NCBI RefSeq assembly: GCF_024498195.1 | Contig: NZ_CP101824.1 | Location: 3,410,001-3,474,000 of the forward strand | Length of the DNA: 64,000 bases | Direction: 5' to 3' | Source of the DNA: Halovivax cerinus | Lineage (GTDB): Archaea; Halobacteriota; Halobacteria; Halobacteriales; Natrialbaceae | Program-made: the position numbers and the translations under genes | Notes under the pieces: model-generated | What the model was told of the DNA's origin: nothing | The model's input: only the letters and a program-made list of their open reading frames with translations | Databases searched by the model: none | In this document: positions 16,635-25,897 of the stretch, in pieces | Layout: every line of letters starts with the position of its first letter | Position numbering within the stretch: position 1 is the stretch's first letter

Positions 16635-17414
16635 TGTGCCGGCCTCACTGAGGTAGGCTCGTCGTGGTGCCATTGAAAAGGTGTCGACTTGGCCCCGTCG
16701 CCGGACCGAACGGCCCGAGACCGGTCGGACACGGTCCGTTGGCCGGTCGGTCGACGCTCCACACCGGCCGTCCGGCAGTCGATCCACCGTTGACAGTCGA
16801 TCCACAGCTGACTAACGATACTGGACGTACGCATTAGATGAAGCTCCTCGACTCCAGTTCGGTTAATCGTTCCCCCATTCCCACCGGCTGGGAATTGCAT
16901 TACCGATGGAACTCGACGTCAGACGGTTGATCGGGCCGGTGAGAGGAATTCCGAACCGACGACGTGGGCCCACGATGGTCGGACCGGATCCAGAGGTCCA
17001 GGACGTCGTTCGACACCTGTTCCGACGATTTGAACGGCGGTCGGGTCTGATCCGGCGTACGTCGAACCGATCACGAGGACACCCCGATCGCACACCCCAG
17101 GAACGAGGATAAGACACCTGACCCGGAGACGATACTGAACTGGAGGCGGACTCATCCGAAGACTGGTGGCGGACTCGTCCTGAAAACTGGTGGCAGGACC
17201 ATCCTGGAAACGTGGGGCGGGCCCGTCCTGGAGACGGCTCCCCCGACAGAAGGTACCTCCCCGGCAGGATTCGCCGCTCGGACCGATCTGCCTGCGGAGA
17301 GCGTGAGACACTCACGCGGTTCGTCACAGACGGGTTCGACACAGGGTGGTCGACTTGGCGGCGCGAGCGCGGTGTATCGAAACCCTTACTCCCGGCAGAA
17401 TCGTCTCACCGCGC
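16635..17414. other. 780-base divergent spacer with a degenerate 24-bp repeat, no supported gene
   Basis: The spacer separates the starts of the FeS operon (minus) and gatC (plus). The open frames are short, basic and low complexity. The clearest structure is the imperfect 23-24 base repeat at 17139-17233. A box reading CCCTTACTCCC about 30 bases before the gatC ATG may be its promoter. Confidence 0.5.
17139..17233 (+). repeat. Degenerate tandem repeat, about 24 bp, four copies
   Basis: Copies start at 17139, 17162, 17186 and 17210, with the first bases of a fifth at 17234. The shared core reads ACTGGTGGCGGACTCGTCCT with several substitutions per copy. The translated minus strand gives an eight-residue repeat (FQDGPATS-like), but the surrounding frame is not convincing as a gene. 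Confidence 0.8.
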
Positions 17415-17693
17415 ATGAGCGACGACGCCGTCAGCGAGGACGAGGTCCGACACGTGGCACGTCTGGCCAGGGTTTCACTCGCGGACGAAGAAGTCGATCG
17501 ATTCGCCGCGCAGTTCGAGGAGATTACAGACGCGTTCGACGCCCTCGAAGACGTTCCGTCCGTCGACGGATCGACCGAGTTGACCAACGTGTTGCGTCCG
17601 GACGTCACCCGCGCCTCGCTGACCAACGAGGAGGCGCTACGGAACGCACCGGAGACCGAAGACGGCCGGTTCAAAGGGCCGAACGTCTCCTGA
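17415..17693 (+). CDS. gatC: Asp/Glu-tRNA amidotransferase subunit GatC
   Basis: 92 residues. It opens with the GatC signature EDEVRHVARLARVSLADEEVDRFAAQFEEI and ends with the characteristic LRPDVTRASLTNEEALRNAPETEDGRFKGPNV, which wraps around GatA. GatCAB converts Glu-tRNA(Gln) and Asp-tRNA(Asn) to the amide forms; GatC is the small scaffold between GatA and GatB. The gatA ATG is 2 bases after its stop. gatB lies about 29 kb away at 46424. ATG 17415 chosen; a longer frame upstream is arginine-rich. Confidence 0.95.
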   Translation: MSDDAVSEDEVRHVARLARVSLADEEVDRFAAQFEEITDAFDALEDVPSVDGSTELTNVLRPDVTRASLTNEEALRNAPETEDGRFKGPNVS

Positions 17694-17695
17694 TC

Positions 17696-18961
17696 ATGTC
17701 GGACGCGTTCATCACCGAAACCGAACTCGACGGCCGCGACGACGGGCCGCTCGCCGGGCGGACGATCGCCGTCAAGGACAACATCTCCACGGAAGGGGTC
17801 CGGACGACCTGCGGGTCGGCCATGCTCGAAGACTACGTTCCGCCGTACGACGCGACCGTCGTCGAACGGGTTCGCGACGCCGGCGCGACGATCGTCGGAA
17901 AGGCGAACATGGACGAGTTCGGAATGGGGACGACCACGGAGACGTCGTTCGTCGGACCGACGGACAACCCCGCAGCACCCGGTCACGTGCCGGGCGGGTC
18001 CTCCGGGGGGTCGGCCGCGGCCGTCGCCTCCGGAGCGGCCGACCTCGCCCTCGGCAGCGATACGGGCGGGTCGATCCGCTGTCCCGCCGCGTTCTGCGGC
18101 GTCGTCGGCATCAAACCGACCTACGGGCTCGTCTCGCGGTACGGGCTCGTCGCGTACGCGAACAGTTTAGAACAGATCGGCCCACTGGCGCCGACCGTCG
18201 CCGACGCAGCGACGCTGCTAGACGTGATCGCCGGCCCCGACGAGCGCGACGCGACCACCCGTGAGGATCCCGGCGACGGATCGTACGCGACGGCCGCCGA
18301 CGGCGACGTCCACGGAGCAACGATCGGTATTCCGACACAGCTCGTCGAGGGAGCAGACGAGGGCGTCGTCGAGACGTTCCAAGCGGCAGTCGACGACCTG
18401 GAATCCCAGGGAGCGGAGACGACCGACGTGGACCTTCCCTCGGTCGAACGAGCCGTCGAGGCGTACTACGTCATCGCGATGTCCGAGGCGTCCTCGAACC
18501 TCGCCCGGTACGACGGGGTCCGATACGGTCACTCGAGCGACGCCGATGGGAACTGGAACGAGGCCTTCGCACAGACACGCGCCGAGGGCTTCGGCGAGGA
18601 GGTAACGCGCCGCATCCTGCTCGGGACGTACGCCCTCTCTGCCGGGTACCACGACAAGTACTACGCGAAAGCCCAGCAGGCCCGCGACTGGATCAAACAG
18701 GACTTCGATCGCGTCCTGGACGAAGTGGACGTACTCGCGTCACCGACCATGCCCGTCCCGCCGTTCGAACTCGGTGAGAGTCTCGACGATCCACTCGCGC
18801 TCTACCTCGCCGACGCGAACACAGTCCCCGCCAACCTGGCCGACCTGCCGGCCATCTCCGTCCCGGCGGGCGAGACGGACGGACTGCCAGTCGGCATCCA
18901 GTTCGTCGGCCCGGCCTTTGGCGAACGGACGATCATCTCGATCGCCAGCGCGCTCGAGTGA
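17696..18961 (+). CDS. gatA: Asp/Glu-tRNA amidotransferase subunit GatA
   Basis: 421 residues, amidase-signature family. It releases ammonia from glutamine for tRNA amidation. The Ser-cisSer-Lys triad is intact: Lys27 (TIAVKDN), Ser102 ([11 protein letters not shown]) and Ser126 (GSDTGGSIR), with the same 75- and 24-residue spacings as in well-studied GatA. The N-terminus before the Lys is about 50 residues shorter than in bacterial GatA. Because gatC stops 3 bases before this ATG, a longer start would overlap gatC, so the short N-terminus appears genuine. Co-transcribed with gatC. Confidence 0.95.
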   Translation: MSDAFITETELDGRDDGPLAGRTIAVKDNISTEGVRTTCGSAMLEDYVPPYDATVVERVRDAGATIVGKANMDEFGMGTTTETSFVGPTDNPAAPGHVPGGSSGGSAAAVASGAADLALGSDTGGSIRCPAAFCGVVGIKPTYGLVSRYGLVAYANSLEQIGPLAPTVADAATLLDVIAGPDERDATTREDPGDGSYATAADGDVHGATIGIPTQLVEGADEGVVETFQAAVDDLESQGAETTDVDLPSVERAVEAYYVIAMSEASSNLARYDGVRYGHSSDADGNWNEAFAQTRAEGFGEEVTRRILLGTYALSAGYHDKYYAKAQQARDWIKQDFDRVLDEVDVLASPTMPVPPFELGESLDDPLALYLADANTVPANLADLPAISVPAGETDGLPVGIQFVGPAFGERTIISIASALE

Positions 18962-19192
18962 GACGGACAACCGACGATCGATCGACCGAGACCGATCGGT
19001 CGGCACTGGACCGGTCACCAGATCGCCGTCGTATTCGACGAGCGAGGGACGCGACGCGATCCGGCCGGACTACGTGTCGGCTCGGTACTGGCGGCGGGTG
19101 CATCGAACTCACCCCTGTCAGCGAACGGACCGGTACAAGGGTAGATTTTTATCCTCCGTCTCCGAATCCTGCCAGCAACGCGCTGGTCGACG

Positions 19193-19606
19193 ATGATTCA
19201 CGAACCCACACAGGATGTCGCCTTCGACGAGTTTTCGCGAGCGTGCGACCTCGTCGAAGCGTACTTCGGTGACACGATCGACGACGTCGCCCTGCACGCA
19301 CCGGTCTCGCGTCGACAGCTGGTCGCAGTCCTCGCCAGGGCGCAACTCGTGGGTCGACAACTCGCCGCGGGCGAGGGGCTCGCCGAGAGTGACGTGGTAC
19401 ACCGGTCGAACGACGAGACGCTCTACTGGCTCGACGACGGATTCTGGGACGACGTCCGCGGCCGCCACCACCTCTCGCCAGACGAAGGGCGAGCCGCACG
19501 CGAGGTACACCGCCGGATCATCGAAGCGATCGCCGGTGACGTCCCGTACTACAATCGCGAACGCGACCCGTACGTGCTCGTGGAACGACAGCTGCCACGC
19601 TCGTGA
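19193..19606 (+). CDS. Conserved haloarchaeal-type protein, function unknown
   Basis: 137 residues, soluble and acidic. Largely helical: helices around residues 9-27 (FDEFSRACDLVEAYFGD), 40-60 (RRQLVAVLARAQLVGRQLAAG) and 95-115 (DEGRAAREVHRRIIEAIAG), then a short polar tail. No recognised domain, cysteine motif or membrane segment. ATG 19193 is the natural start. An AT-rich run (TAGATTTTTATCC) about 40-50 bases upstream may be the promoter, which would leave a short leader. Confidence 0.6.
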   Translation: MIHEPTQDVAFDEFSRACDLVEAYFGDTIDDVALHAPVSRRQLVAVLARAQLVGRQLAAGEGLAESDVVHRSNDETLYWLDDGFWDDVRGRHHLSPDEGRAAREVHRRIIEAIAGDVPYYNRERDPYVLVERQLPRS

Positions 19607-19875
19607 GTTCTCGTCCGAACCCTCGGTCGTGTCGTATCGTCGGCGCCCGCGTCCCCTGTCCGCGTTCCACTCAGTCGTGCGGTATCCTCGGCCCCGAGTC
19701 CCCGCTTCGTCCTCGATCACGGTTCCTCGTTCGTCTCCGGTCACGTCGCCCTGATCGTCACCGACGACGGCGGGTGATAGTGACGATCGGCGATCGACGT
19801 TTCACGGAGTGCGGACGACGGCGGTCCGCGCGCGGATCGATCGGGGGTACGCGAGTTCGACCGATCGAGTCGCCG

Positions 19876-20226
19876 TCACTCCTCGTAGGCGAGGTTCATG
19901 ATCCACTGCGAGAAGGCGTCGCTGTTCGGGTCGACCTCCTCTTCGCCGATGAACGGCGAGAGCATGTCACCGGCCATCAGCAGGGTGAAGTCTAGATCAC
20001 GAGCAGTCGGCGCGACGTAGTACGTGTTGTGGCCGTCGTAGACCGCCTCCTCGCGATCGACGAGTTCCTTCTCGACCAGGCTCTCGACGATTCGACTGCC
20101 CTTGCGAGAGGACACGCCGAGTTCCTTCCAGAAGTCACTCTGGTGGATACCGCCAGACTCCCGAACGAGTTCGAGACCGGCCCGCTCGTCCTCAGAGAGG
20201 TCGGCCTCGACTTCTGCGAGACTCAC
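19876..20226 (-). CDS. Winged-helix (MarR/Lrp-like) transcriptional regulator
   Basis: 116 residues. A single winged helix-turn-helix: SEDERAGLELVRESGGIHQSDFWKELGVSSRKGSRIVESLVEKELVDREE covers helices 1-3 and the start of the wing. The C-terminal half (FTLLMAGDMLSPFIGEEEVDP, then QWIMNLAYEE) is strongly conserved among haloarchaea in my recollection. No ligand or target is known. GTG 20226 is chosen because a GAGGTGG ribosome site lies 4 bases upstream; an ATG further up (20283) would add a non-conserved arginine-rich piece. Confidence 0.78.
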   Translation of the reverse strand: MSLAEVEADLSEDERAGLELVRESGGIHQSDFWKELGVSSRKGSRIVESLVEKELVDREEAVYDGHNTYYVAPTARDLDFTLLMAGDMLSPFIGEEEVDPNSDAFSQWIMNLAYEE

Positions 20227-20298
20227 CGTTCCACCTCGTCGACGCGTCGTCGTACCCGGAACCCTGTCTCCATACGTCAACAAGGGGTACCAATCCGC

Positions 20299-21042
20299 TT
20301 AAATGTGGCTTTCGAGACCGACCGGCTCGACGGGTGCCTCGCACGGCGGGCCGTCCGCGTACTCGTAGGAGGTCGTGGCACCGACCGAAACGAGTGACGC
20401 CGATCGCGTGCCGTACGACTCGCCGTGCCTGCAGACGCCGTAGTCGTGGTCGGCCATCACCCGGCGCGCGCGATCGAGCCAGTCGGTCGGCGAGTCGTCC
20501 GCATCGGGCGCGAGCGCGGTCCGAACCAGCCTGGCGTTCTCGGCGTGCTCCCGACCCACCGATTCGCGACGGGACGGCACCGCGGGATCCGCCGCTAATC
20601 CGACGTTGACGAGGACGTGAACGCCCGGATCGAGGTCGATGCGGTCGAGCGTTCCGTCCCACGCACAGACGATCGCGTCCGACGAGTCCGCGAGGGCCAG
20701 GTAGAATCCGTCGTACTCGTCCGTTTCGACCGCATCGGCCACGAGGTTGGCCGCCGCGGCCGCCGACGCTGATGCGAGGGCGTCGGCCACGAGCGATCCG
20801 CGCGACCGGTCACCGGCGAGTTCGGCGTCCGTCCACCGATTCGTAACCGCGACGAGGAGGCCGTGTTCGTTGACACCGATCCAGGTACCGCCGGCCTCGG
20901 CGTCGCGCGGAGCGACGACGATCGGATCGTCGCTGTACCGCGCCGGTGGCTCCGACGGCCGATCGAGGGATTCGTCGCGCGTCGCCGCGGCGACGACTGG
21001 TGTGTCGTCGAACACCCGCCAGGCCAGGATGAACGTACACAC
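20299..21042 (-). CDS. NRDE-family (TANGO2-like) protein
   Basis: 247 residues. The N-terminus reads MCTFILAWRVFDDTPVVAAATRDESLDRP, matching the family in which Cys2 and an N/T-R-D-E motif follow the first strand, as in Ntn-fold proteins. Later GGTWIGVNEHGLLVAVTNR is the second hallmark. TANGO2/NRDE proteins occur in all domains; their biochemical role is debated (heme or lipid homeostasis has been proposed). An A/T-rich CTTAAG box lies about 28 bases upstream of the ATG. It shares direction with the HTH gene (72 bases apart). Confidence 0.88.
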   Translation of the reverse strand: MCTFILAWRVFDDTPVVAAATRDESLDRPSEPPARYSDDPIVVAPRDAEAGGTWIGVNEHGLLVAVTNRWTDAELAGDRSRGSLVADALASASAAAAANLVADAVETDEYDGFYLALADSSDAIVCAWDGTLDRIDLDPGVHVLVNVGLAADPAVPSRRESVGREHAENARLVRTALAPDADDSPTDWLDRARRVMADHDYGVCRHGESYGTRSASLVSVGATTSYEYADGPPCEAPVEPVGLESHI

Positions 21043-21083
21043 GCTAGAACGCAGGCATCGAACGACCTTAAGTGCGGCTCCGA

Positions 21084-21164
21084 ATCGAGACGGCGATGCG
21101 GTCGAGAGAGATCGAGGCGGCGATGCGGTCAGGCGAGATCGAGGCGGCGGGTTCGATCAGACGG
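21084..21164 (+). repeat. 27-bp tandem repeat, three copies, spanning the epimerase stop codon
   Basis: Copies start at 21084, 21111 and 21138. Copies 1 and 2 are 23/27 identical (ATCGAG(A/G)CGGCGATGCGGTC); copy 3 shares the first 12 bases. The epimerase stop codon (21157-21159, minus strand) lies inside copy 3, so copies 1 and 2 are downstream of it. Confidence 0.85.
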
Positions 21165-22164
21165 TATCGAGGACGCCCAGCACGCGTTCCTCGTCTTCCC
21201 TGTCGGGGCCGTTCTCGCGGCCGGTCCGATCCGACTCGAGGTGGTCGGCCACCGTCCGTTCCATCGCCTCGGAGAGCGGCGTCGACTCCCAGCCGAGGGC
21301 CGCAACCTTCTCCGTCGAGAGCATGTGCGGCGGGTCGCGATACAGGACGAAGTCGTCGAGTTCGAGGTCCGCGGTGGCGAGCTCGCGCGGACCCGCGGTG
21401 ACGATCTCGACGCCGGCCTCGTGGTCGGGATCGACCGCCGCGAGCGACTCGTCGATCAGTTCCACCATGCCGCGCATCGTGACCGCCCGCTGATCGCCGA
21501 CGTTGTAGATGTCGCCGGCCTCGCCCGCTTCCGCGACGACGCGCAGGCCGCTCGCGACGTCCTCGACGTAGACGCGGTGCCAGAGGTTCGTTCCATCGCC
21601 GGGGACGAGCACCCGATCGAAGCGGTGAACGCGATCGATCCAGTAGTCCAGGCGTTCCGTGTAATCGTGCGGCCCGTAGACGATCGGGGGCCGCACACCC
21701 ATCGCGTTGACTCCATCGGCGGCTGCCTCGAAGACGGCGCGGTCGCCTTCCGCCTTCCGCGGACCGTAGGTCTCCGGTTCGTCGGTCGTGGCCTGCTCGT
21801 CGGTGCACTCACACAGCGGCGTGAATCCCTCCCGCTTCGGGATGTCCTCCCGACCGTAGGCGGATCCGCTGGAGATGTAGACGTAGGCGTCGACGTCGTC
21901 GAAGACCCGCGTTGCCTGACGAACGTCGCGCGGGAAGTACGCGACACAGTCGAAGACGACGTCGGGGTCCACCGCGGCCGCCGCGGCGAGGTCACCGTCG
22001 TCTGTCCGGTCGCCCTGGACGTGCTCGACGCCGTCGGTGGCGGCGAACGGATTCTCGTGGGTGCCGCGATTGAACAACGTCACCTCGTAGTCGTGGGCGA
22101 GCAGGTCGTCGACCAGGTGGCGGCCGATGAACCGGGTGCCGCCGATGACGAGCGCGTGTGCCAT
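21157..22164 (-). CDS. NAD-dependent epimerase/dehydratase (extended SDR)
   Basis: 335 residues. Rossmann opening ALVIGGTRFIGRHLVDDLL (GGxxFIG dinucleotide motif), Asp-rich second strand, YISSGSAYGRE with the catalytic Ser/Tyr region, and YGPRKAEGD. Here the usual YxxxK Tyr/Lys pair reads Y-G-P-R-K. Then RPPIVYGPHDYTERLDYW is typical of nucleotide-sugar epimerases and isoflavone-reductase-like SDRs. The substrate cannot be assigned. The last codons and stop lie within a 27-bp tandem repeat, and a 31-bp repeat sits upstream of its promoter, so both flanks are repetitive. A TATTGTC-like box about 25 bases upstream supports the ATG. Confidence 0.85.
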   Translation of the reverse strand: MAHALVIGGTRFIGRHLVDDLLAHDYEVTLFNRGTHENPFAATDGVEHVQGDRTDDGDLAAAAAVDPDVVFDCVAYFPRDVRQATRVFDDVDAYVYISSGSAYGREDIPKREGFTPLCECTDEQATTDEPETYGPRKAEGDRAVFEAAADGVNAMGVRPPIVYGPHDYTERLDYWIDRVHRFDRVLVPGDGTNLWHRVYVEDVASGLRVVAEAGEAGDIYNVGDQRAVTMRGMVELIDESLAAVDPDHEAGVEIVTAGPRELATADLELDDFVLYRDPPHMLSTEKVAALGWESTPLSEAMERTVADHLESDRTGRENGPDREDEERVLGVLDTV

Positions 22165-22194
22165 ACGAACGGATCTTCCCTGCGGACAATAACG

Positions 22195-22256
22195 GTGCCG
22201 GATCCGGGAGCGGGTCGGTGCCTCAGTGCCGGGTCCGAGAGCGGGCCGATGTCTCG
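22195..22256 (+). repeat. 31-bp imperfect tandem repeat, two copies
   Basis: Copies at 22195-22225 and 22226-22256 match at 25/31 bases (GTGCCGG(A/G)TCCG(G/A)GAGCGGG...). It lies upstream of the epimerase promoter and after the stop of the membrane gene at 22370. Confidence 0.8.
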
Positions 22257-22369
22257 ACGACGGTTACACCCAGGGGATAGTCGCGACGGCGGACGGATGC
22301 TCACGTGACGAGACACGGCTCCCTCGTCGACTCCCGGTCGCTCACTCGTGTAGGTCGTGTGGGCGGCGC

Positions 22370-22798
22370 TCACTCGAGCGTTGGGGAACACTCGACGTAC
22401 GCGCCGGCCCACGCCCAGATGTACAGCCCGATCGAAATCGCGACCCAGAGCCGAACGACCGGTGCCATCGGATCTCGGACGACCGCCAGCGCGACCCGTG
22501 GGCCCTCGAGCCAGCCCCAGATCGCGACCCCCTCGACGAGCACCCATCCGAGGACGAACGTGAATCCGAGTCGGCGACCCGGGGCCCATCGCCCCCACAC
22601 GCCGACGGCGGCGGCGACGCCAGCTACGCCCGTCAGTGCCGCGAGGATCGAGAGTGTACCGACCCACGGCTGGGTCGCCTGACCGTCGACGACAGTCGTT
22701 CCGGACCGGATCGCGGCACCGTATGTAACGGGAAGGTACAGCCCCCAGCCGAGGAGGACCAGACAGAGGCCGACGTGGCCGAGCGAACGGTCGAACAT
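22370..22798 (-). CDS. Four-helix membrane protein of unknown function
   Basis: 142 residues with four clear hydrophobic segments: about 8-28 (VGLCLVLLGWGLYLPVTYGA), 48-68, 78-98 (LGFTFVLGWVLVEGVAIWGW) and 112-132 (LWVAISIGLYIWAWAGAYV). Short loops, very few charged residues. No known family recognised. Start at the ATG before FDRSLGHVG; open frame further upstream is Arg/Ser-rich and unlikely. It sits 100 bases after the amidohydrolase stop in the same orientation and could be co-transcribed. Confidence 0.65.
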   Translation of the reverse strand: MFDRSLGHVGLCLVLLGWGLYLPVTYGAAIRSGTTVVDGQATQPWVGTLSILAALTGVAGVAAAVGVWGRWAPGRRLGFTFVLGWVLVEGVAIWGWLEGPRVALAVVRDPMAPVVRLWVAISIGLYIWAWAGAYVECSPTLE

Positions 22799-22898
22799 TG
22801 ACACAACGTCGACCGAACGGACCGATAAAGCCGGTCGGTCAGTCACAGCACGTGCGACGGCCGGCCCACCGTCGATTGCGCCCGGCGGAGTCACTACG

Positions 22899-24530
22899 TC
22901 ACAACCGATCGTGAACGAGCGACCCGTCGACAAGCGTCGCCGCGACGTCGATCTCGTCGATCGAGTCGGGCTCGGCCCACGGGGAGTCCTCGAGGACGGC
23001 GAGGTCCGCACGTTTGCCGACTTCGATCGTCCCGAGACGATCGTCGTCGAACCCGGCGTACGCGGCGCCGATCGTGTACGCCCGGATGGCCTCTGTCACG
23101 GAGAGGCGCTGGGACGCGCCCGGTGCATTGACCGCGTGGTGGACGCCGAGCAAGGGGTCGAGCGGCATACTGTCCGACCCGAACGCCAGGTGGACGCCGG
23201 CGTCCACGACGGTTCGAAGTCGGTTGGATCGCGTCCGACGCCGCTCCCCGAGACGCTGATCGTACAACCCACCCGGGTTCGCCCACTGGTGGAAGTTCGG
23301 CTGCATCGACGCGACGATCCCGGCGTCGGCCATCCGCCCTAGTTGCTCGTCGGTGGCAAGTTCGACGTGTTCGATGCGGTGGCGCGCGGACCCGACGGTG
23401 TCCGTGTCGGCGAGGACGTCGATCGCGGCGCCGATCGCCTCGTCGCCAATCGCGTGGACGGTCAGCTGAAAGTCGTGATCGACGGCTCGGTCGGCGATCT
23501 CGCGGAGTTCGTCGGGCTCGACGACCCACTGGCCGCGGCCGTCGTCGGCGTCGCCGGCGGACGCGCTCTCCGTGGCGTCGTCGGCCGACACGTCGGCTTC
23601 GGCGTCCACGTCCTCGTACGGTTCGAACAGCTTCGCCGTCCGGGCGCCGATGCTCCCGTCGGTGAAGGATTTGATCCCGCCGGTCCGGACGAAGTCGCTT
23701 CCGGCGTTCGTCGCCAGCCCCACGTCGATCGCCGTCTCCAGGTGGTCGCTCCAGTAATCGAGGCGAACCCGACAGTCCAGGTCGCCGTCGCGATCCAGTT
23801 CGCGGTAGATCCGTGGCGCGCGAGAGTTTCGAACCTTCTCGTGGACGCTGGTGACGCCGAGTGAGGTGGCGTGGTCGATCGCGGCGGTCACGAGTTCGCG
23901 CGTCTCGGCGTCACTGTCCTCCGAACCGCTCCAGACTTCTGTGGCGGCGTCCTCGACGACCACGCCAGTCGGCTCGCCGTTTTCCGTCCGAACGTCCTCG
24001 GCGGGGAGTTTGGGACGCATCCGATCGAGCGCAACCGAGTTGAGCGACGCGGTGTGCATGTCGACACGCATCGCGACGACCGGCCGCTCCTCGCTGACGG
24101 CGTCCAGATCCTCGCGAGTCGGATAGCGTGACTCCGGCCACCCGCTCTCGTCGTACCCGAACCCGAGGATCCACTCGCGGCCCGTCTCCGCCTGGCGCTC
24201 TAGTGCGGCGAGCGCGTCCGAGAGGCTCTCGGCATCGGAGAGGTCGGCGTGGACGAGGTAGAGCCCCTGCGTCTCCATGTGCGTGTGTGCATCGACGAAG
24301 CCCGGGACGACGGTCCGGCCCGCACAGTCGATCACGGTCGTTTCGACTCCCTGGAGGTGTTCTACCTCGACCGTCCGCCCGACGCGAACGATCTCTCCGT
24401 CGCGGATCGCGACGGCCTCGTGGACGTCGACGACGTCCCCGACCGCCGCATCGGTACTGTCATCGGTCGACGATCCGGCCAACGTGTGGACTTCACCGTC
24501 GAGCAGGACGACGTCTGCAGCCTCGGTCAT
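22899..24530 (-). CDS. Amidohydrolase family protein (YtcJ-like)
   Basis: 543 residues. Composite domain at both ends (about 1-60 and 490-543) around a TIM-barrel. Metal motif VVPGFVDAHTHMETQGLYL (HxH), then TDGSIGARTAKLF, VHAIGDEAI, RHRIEHVELAT and GSDSMPLDPLLG, the order seen in YtcJ-type N-substituted amide hydrolases (amidohydrolase_3). It probably hydrolyses a C-N bond in a small amide; the substrate is unknown. An acidic insert (about 323-350, Asp/Ala/Ser-rich) is absent from most bacterial relatives. ATG before TEAADVVLL. It diverges from hmgA with 137 bases between starts. Confidence 0.88.
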   Translation of the reverse strand: MTEAADVVLLDGEVHTLAGSSTDDSTDAAVGDVVDVHEAVAIRDGEIVRVGRTVEVEHLQGVETTVIDCAGRTVVPGFVDAHTHMETQGLYLVHADLSDAESLSDALAALERQAETGREWILGFGYDESGWPESRYPTREDLDAVSEERPVVAMRVDMHTASLNSVALDRMRPKLPAEDVRTENGEPTGVVVEDAATEVWSGSEDSDAETRELVTAAIDHATSLGVTSVHEKVRNSRAPRIYRELDRDGDLDCRVRLDYWSDHLETAIDVGLATNAGSDFVRTGGIKSFTDGSIGARTAKLFEPYEDVDAEADVSADDATESASAGDADDGRGQWVVEPDELREIADRAVDHDFQLTVHAIGDEAIGAAIDVLADTDTVGSARHRIEHVELATDEQLGRMADAGIVASMQPNFHQWANPGGLYDQRLGERRRTRSNRLRTVVDAGVHLAFGSDSMPLDPLLGVHHAVNAPGASQRLSVTEAIRAYTIGAAYAGFDDDRLGTIEVGKRADLAVLEDSPWAEPDSIDEIDVAATLVDGSLVHDRL

Positions 24531-24667
24531 GACTGGACCGGTGCGGGGCAGTCCCAAAACGATTGCGCCATCGGCGAACCGAGGGCACCATCGGTACGAA
24601 CGGGCCACCGCCACCGCGGTGAATCGAATCAGCAACTGTTAGGACCCGGCCACGTCTCCACTCACGC

Positions 24668-25897
24668 ATGACCGACTCCGAGACCCTCGCCGAGCGCCTT
24701 CGGGACGGCGACCTCCGACTCTACGAACTGGACGACCACGCGGACCACGACACCGCCGCCGAAGCCCGTCGCCGGTTCGTCGAAGGGGAAACCGGCGCGA
24801 CGCTCGAGACGATCGGCGACTACTCGTTCCCGGCCGAAGCGGCCGAGTCGAACGTCGAGAACATGGTCGGCGCCGCGCAGGTACCCATGGGCGTCGCCGG
24901 CCCGGTCGCCGTCGCCGGTGGCGCTGCGAGCGGCGACTACTACCTGCCCCTCGCGACGACCGAAGGGGCACTGCTGGCCTCGGTCAATCGCGGCCTCTCG
25001 GTCATCGACGCCTCGGGCGGCTCGACCGCTCGCGTAACCAAGAACGGAATGACCCGCGCGCCCGTGTTCCGGGTCGACGGCGTCGTCGAAGCGGCCGAGA
25101 CCGTCGAGTGGGTGGCGGAGAACGAGCCCCGGTTGCGAGCGGCCGCCGAATCGACGACCAGTCACGGGGAGCTGCTCGGGATCGAACCGTACGTCGTCGG
25201 GGACTCGGTGTACCTGCGGTTTTCCTACGACACGAAGGACGCGATGGGGATGAACATGGCCACGATCGCGACCGGCGAGGCGTGCGACGTCGTTGAGGCG
25301 GAGACGCCGGCCTCCCTCGTGGCCCTCTCCGGCAACCTCTGCTCGGACAAGAAGCCGGCCGCCGTCAACGCCGTCGAGGGCCGCGGCCGGTCGGTCACGG
25401 CGGAGGTCGTGGTACCGGGCGACCTCGTCGAGGAGCGGCTGGGAACCACGGCCGACGGGATCGTCGAGGCCAACACGCGGAAGAACCTGATCGGCAGCGC
25501 GAAGGCCGGCAGCCTGGGATTCAACGCCCACGCCGCAAACGTCGTCGCGGCCGCCTTCCTCGCGACTGGGCAGGACGAAGCCCACGTCGTCGAGGGTTCG
25601 AACGCAATCACGACCATGGAAACACGCGAACGCGACGGGCAGGGATCGGCAGACCTCTACGCGAGTATCTCGCTCGCGTCCCTCCAGGTCGGAACCGTCG
25701 GCGGCGGCACGAACCTCCCGACCCAGGCGGAGGCGCTCGACGTCCTCGGGCTCCGCGGCGGCGGCGAACCGGCCGGCGAGAACGCCGAGGCATTGGCCGA
25801 AGTCATCGCCGTCGGCGCGCTGGCCGGCGAACTCTCCCTGCTCGCCGCGCTCTCCTCGCGACACCTCGCGAGCGCACACGAATCACTCGGTCGATAG
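24668..25897 (+). CDS. hmgA: Hydroxymethylglutaryl-CoA reductase (NADPH)
   Basis: 409 residues, class I archaeal type. It reduces HMG-CoA to mevalonate, the committed step for archaeal isoprenoid lipids. Motifs: ENMVGAAQVPMGVAGP (substrate), TTEGALLASVNRG with the catalytic Glu, DAMGMNM, SDKKPAAVN with the catalytic Lys, GTVGGGT (NADPH side), and a C-terminal SRHLASAHES carrying the catalytic His. The final codons and stop lie in the first copy of a 20-bp duplication. Target of statins in haloarchaea. No other mevalonate gene is adjacent, although a thiolase/DUF35 pair lies at 58986-60600. Confidence 0.96.
   Translation: MTDSETLAERLRDGDLRLYELDDHADHDTAAEARRRFVEGETGATLETIGDYSFPAEAAESNVENMVGAAQVPMGVAGPVAVAGGAASGDYYLPLATTEGALLASVNRGLSVIDASGGSTARVTKNGMTRAPVFRVDGVVEAAETVEWVAENEPRLRAAAESTTSHGELLGIEPYVVGDSVYLRFSYDTKDAMGMNMATIATGEACDVVEAETPASLVALSGNLCSDKKPAAVNAVEGRGRSVTAEVVVPGDLVEERLGTTADGIVEANTRKNLIGSAKAGSLGFNAHAANVVAAAFLATGQDEAHVVEGSNAITTMETRERDGQGSADLYASISLASLQVGTVGGGTNLPTQAEALDVLGLRGGGEPAGENAEALAEVIAVGALAGELSLLAALSSRHLASAHESLGR

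Noticed and set aside
13554-16676. A 1040-codon open frame on the plus strand across the FeS/NrfD operon
   Set aside because: It is the exact complement of two well-supported genes; its Arg/Asp/Val-rich sequence shows no domains and results from the strong third-position GC bias.
16635-17414. Small basic frames (for example 16906-17112) considered as genes
   Set aside because: No ribosome site or TATA box at the right distance, arginine-rich composition, and overlap with degenerate repeats.
21084-21164. Considered as a CRISPR-like array
   Set aside because: The units are directly adjacent with no spacers, only three copies and no cas genes anywhere in the window.
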